Source: Puccinia triticina (Eukaryota > Basidiomycota > Pucciniomycetes > Pucciniales > Pucciniaceae). Taken from it: a DNA stretch of 64,000 nucleotides. Positions 61,798-64,000 of the stretch are shown piece after piece. The DNA lies in contig NC_070565.1 in assembly GCF_026914185.1 (NCBI RefSeq), positions 4,030,001 through 4,094,000 of the forward strand. The letters run 5' to 3'. Below the pieces are notes generated by a model. That model searched no databases and was not told the origin of the DNA. It was given only the letters and a program-made list of their open reading frames with translations. How positions within the stretch are numbered: position 1 is the stretch's first letter; each line of letters starts with the position of its first letter. The translations under genes and the position numbers were made by a program.

Positions 61798-62914
61798 GTC
61801 AGCCCTAGAGATCGCCGAGTGGACCCGGGTACCCCTGGTGGGTGCGGGTACCTGCGGTCATTTTGGGCATATTTAGATACCCAGACTTGGACCCGGCACC
61901 CGTAGGGCGGGGTACCGGCGGTACCCGTGGCGGGTATCACGGGTACCGCCTACGATTCAACCCTCTAGCCGGTCTATGCCGGCTTCAAGGGTGGTGTAAC
62001 CTCTTGATGACCGACACAGACCAGTCATCAAAGGAGTATATACCCTCTCGATGCCTGACCTGGGCCGGGTATTGAGAGGGTGTATGTATACCCTCTCGAT
62101 GTCCGGCCTGTGCTGGACACCGAGACGGCATATTGGTGTCCAGCACATACTGGACGCCGAGAGGGCATACACTCTCGATGTCCGGCACAGAGCGGACATC
62201 GGGAGGGTGTATGTATGCCCTCTTGATGTCCAATGTGCTGGAGACCAAGGGGGCATACACTCTTGATGTCCGGCACAGAGCGGACATCGGGAGGTGTATG
62301 TATGCCCTCTCAATGTCCGGTATGTGCTGGACACCAAGAGGGCATACAGTCTTGATGACCGGTACAGACCGGACATTGAGAGGGTGTGTGTATACCCTCC
62401 CAATGTCCGGTCTGTGCCGGTCATCAAGACTGTATGCCCTCTTGGTGTCCAGCACATACCGGACATTGAGAGGGCATACATACACCTCCCAATGTCCGCT
62501 CTGTGCCGGATATCGAGAGGGTATGTCTGCGTGTGAATTCTTGATGTCTGGTCTGGGCCGGACGTCGAGACTGTATGCCCTCTTGGTGTCCAGCACATAC
62601 CGGACATCAAGTGGGCATATACACCCTCCCGATGTCCGCTCTGTGCCGGACATCAAGAGTGTATGCCCCCTCGGCGTCCAGCATGTGCTGGACACCGAGA
62701 GGGTTAGGTTAGCGGGGGCCATGATCGCGCTGCAAAAGGTAGTCCGCGACTGCTGGTCTCCAGACCTTTTGCAGCAGGTACCTGGACGGGTACCCGCCAT
62801 CCAAAATTTACATACCCAGACCCGCACACGGCACCCGCGGGCCGGTACCTGCCGAGGGCTGGCGGGTACCCGCCCACGGATACCGGGTACCCACGGGCGA
62901 TCTCTAGTCAGCCC
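61798..62914. mobile_element. hAT-like element with palindromic satellite, inserted in ABC1 intron
   Basis: The element 61806-62906 (1101 bp) starts TAGAGATCGCC and ends GGCGATCTCTA. It is flanked by a perfect 8-bp direct repeat GTCAGCCC (61798-61805 and 62907-62914). Subterminal regions are full of GGGTACCCG-type words in both orientations. The centre (61968-62706) is a palindromic satellite. It encodes no transposase. Removing it with one target copy rejoins the ABC1 intron cleanly, which confirms the boundaries. Confidence 0.88.
61968..62706. repeat. array of about 17 palindromic units (GATGTCCGG family)
   Basis: Units of about 40-48 bp read CTCGATGTCCGG, a centre, CCGGACATCGAG, joined by GGGTGTATGTATGCCC-like spacers. 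A few units have GATGACCGGT as in the 8076-8862 array (for example at 62351 and near 62420). The array as a whole folds about a centre near 62390: left and right arms of at least 150 bp are nearly complementary. Confidence 0.85.
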
Positions 62915-63033
62915 CTCCAACCCCCCTCCACCCCACGCACACTTCCTTTTTTGTAGAGACCTGTTCGCCTACCGCAGCCTGCTGTACGTCTACCAGAAAG
63001 TCTTCGACCTGCCCGTGTACTCCATTGCCTAGT

Positions 63034-63539
63034 GTAAGCCTCCCACCCCCCGCACGCACCTCGAGCCTGCGTGCTGACAGATGCCAATTGCTTGATCTTC
63101 CCTGGTCAGAAGCAATCTTTTGAGTAAGCATCTCCATACTTATCTACAAGAAGGATTGGGCCCTGTGGGATGGAACAAGCTGAGGAGTGTCTCTTATGCA
63201 GTACTGTCTGTTACCGTGCTCTTTACCGTTACTTCCGCGGCTTCCACTACTTTAGGGCTGCATTATTAGATTTTTTCTGCTTCTTGTGTTTTAATGCTTG
63301 GAGCTCGATGTTTACTGCTTGCACTGCTTGCTACTCAATGTACTTGATAAAAAAATACTACAGCTATTACTGATGTACCCGTTATAAACCATTGCACCTA
63401 GCAAAAGAGACAATCCAACGATCTACCTTCTTTCAAACCATTCTGCCAACAAAAAATGTTTCAGTAAACATTTGTCCAAACTAAACTTGATTACACAAAT
63501 ATTCTCTCTAACCAATGATGGCTGGAGGAATATTTCTAG
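63034..63539. other. no recognisable gene
   Basis: Downstream of the ABC1 remnant no further kinase exon (HRD or DFG-like motif) could be read before the window's minisatellite. Confidence 0.35.
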
Positions 63540-63790
63540 CTACCAAAATGGTTCTTGAAACCATTTGGCCAACCCATTCTGGTTATACAAACAGATTGGC
63601 CAACCAAAATAGTTCTTAGAACCATTTGGCCAACAATTTCTGGTTATCCAAACCAATTAGCCCGCCAAAATCATCATCAAAACCATTCGGCCAACCGATT
63701 GTGGTTATCCAAATTGATTTGGCAACCAAAACGGTTTTTGACACTAATGGCCAGACCAAATTGGTTTTGAAAACCATTTGAAGTGGTTGG
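63540..63790 (+). repeat. minisatellite with units of about 60 bp
   Basis: The unit AACCATTTGGCCAACC..TTCTGGTTATCCAAA..GATTGGCCAACCAAAA is present three to four times with moderate divergence. Related words continue in weaker form to the window end. Confidence 0.75.
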
Positions 63791-64000
63791 AAGAATATTT
63801 CTCCGACCAAGAGGGTTTTTGAGATATTTTCAGGACAGCCTGAGGCAGTTCCAAGAATATTTTAAAAATATCTGAAACCGGTTAGTCTGACTCGTTCCTC
63901 AGGACGTCCAACACGTAGTGTATTGGAAATATTTTGAAAACCATTGAAATTGGTTTTCAAAATATTTTTTTACACCCGTGGTGTATTGTCCATTGATTGG
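63791..64000. other. AT-rich repeat-like end of window
   Basis: Words such as GAATATTT, AAAATATTT and GAAACCGGTT recur, likely decayed continuation of the minisatellite. No gene is seen. Confidence 0.4.

Larger units (their letters stand above)
60731..63033 (+). pseudogene. ABC1/ADCK (COQ8-type) atypical kinase, disrupted
   Basis: The first piece (60731-60952) has RNGGLYIKLGQAIAIQAAL with the KxGQ motif typical of the ABC1/UbiB family, then TQALASIFDAARPMPFRHV. The frame is broken by an insertion at 60961-61687. The second piece (61689-61797) gives IASGSFAKVHRTTLKG (glycine-loop equivalent) and PVAVKVLRPNIPIQIEL with the ATP-binding lysine. A GTCAGC donor then opens an intron that contains the element 61806-62906. 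The acceptor at 62951-62956 (TTGTAG) restores DLFAYRSLLYVYQKVFDLP. A TAG at 63030-63032 replaces an expected codon just before a GTAAGC donor. ABC1 kinases support ubiquinone synthesis in mitochondria. No later exons are recognised. The exon insertion and the TAG make loss of function likely. Confidence 0.78.

Noticed and set aside
61957..63032. Open frames of 200-311 codons on both strands over the palindromic satellite
   Set aside because: Both strands are open because units are palindromic and lack stops; the repeated peptide words have no domain meaning.

Overview
The window looks like nuclear DNA of a basidiomycete fungus with a repeat-swollen genome. A rust fungus (Pucciniales) is the best guess. 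This rests on intron-dense host genes (introns of roughly 50-150 bp, exons down to 3-33 bp), conserved fungal proteins (SPT7, TOM40, MCM2, HPC2), a large intronless candidate secreted protein, and long stretches of Harbinger-like, hAT-like and Ty3 debris. The species call is inference; no rRNA or mitochondrial marker is present.

Layout. 1-9.7 kb is mostly repeat-derived: a doubtful WD-like fragment at the left edge, hairpin repeats, a Ty3 integrase relic, an LTR-like stretch, and a 1.48-kb element (7740-9215) with matching ends, an 8-bp target duplication and about 18 palindromic satellite units. 9.76-19.7 kb is a housekeeping island whose exon structures could be solved by hand: SPT7 (+, 10 exons, 715 aa), TOM40 (-, 4 exons, 380 aa) and MCM2 (-, 9 exons, 929 aa, with the start codon alone in its first exon). 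19.99-24.1 kb holds two Harbinger-type elements in tandem. One contains a nested element and a fragment resembling a RAD51 paralog; the other carries a Myb/SANT-like ORF broken by one TGA.

24.5-33.5 kb has a Gag relic, short MITEs, a BRCT-domain gene (27809-29338, -), a 5-oxoprolinase pseudogene fragment and a 142-bp GA microsatellite. 33505-36933 (-) is a single-exon gene with a likely signal peptide and two related C-terminal domains of about 240 and 265 residues. 37.1-38.4 kb contains fold-back repeats. 39050-42251 (-) is HPC2/ubinuclein (10 exons, 800 aa). 43-57 kb is accessory DNA: internal inverted and direct repeats, several MITEs with 3-bp target duplications, a minisatellite, and a decayed Ty3 pol with chromodomain followed by an LTR-like region. 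58074-60347 (-) is a 10-exon membrane oxidoreductase of the TmpA type. 60.7-63.0 kb is an ABC1/ADCK-type kinase gene on the + strand, broken by one element in an exon, carrying a second (hAT-like, again full of palindromic satellite) in an intron, and having an in-frame TAG. The window ends in a roughly 60-bp minisatellite.

How the genes relate. The intact genes are ordinary nuclear and mitochondrial functions (SAGA and HIR chromatin complexes, replication licensing, protein import) and are not an operon or pathway. The novelty is in the repeats: two elements with different ends share the same kind of hairpin satellite interior, and a short hairpin repeat recurs upstream of MCM2 and, more weakly, upstream of TOM40. 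All calls are from reading the sequence; no similarity search was run.
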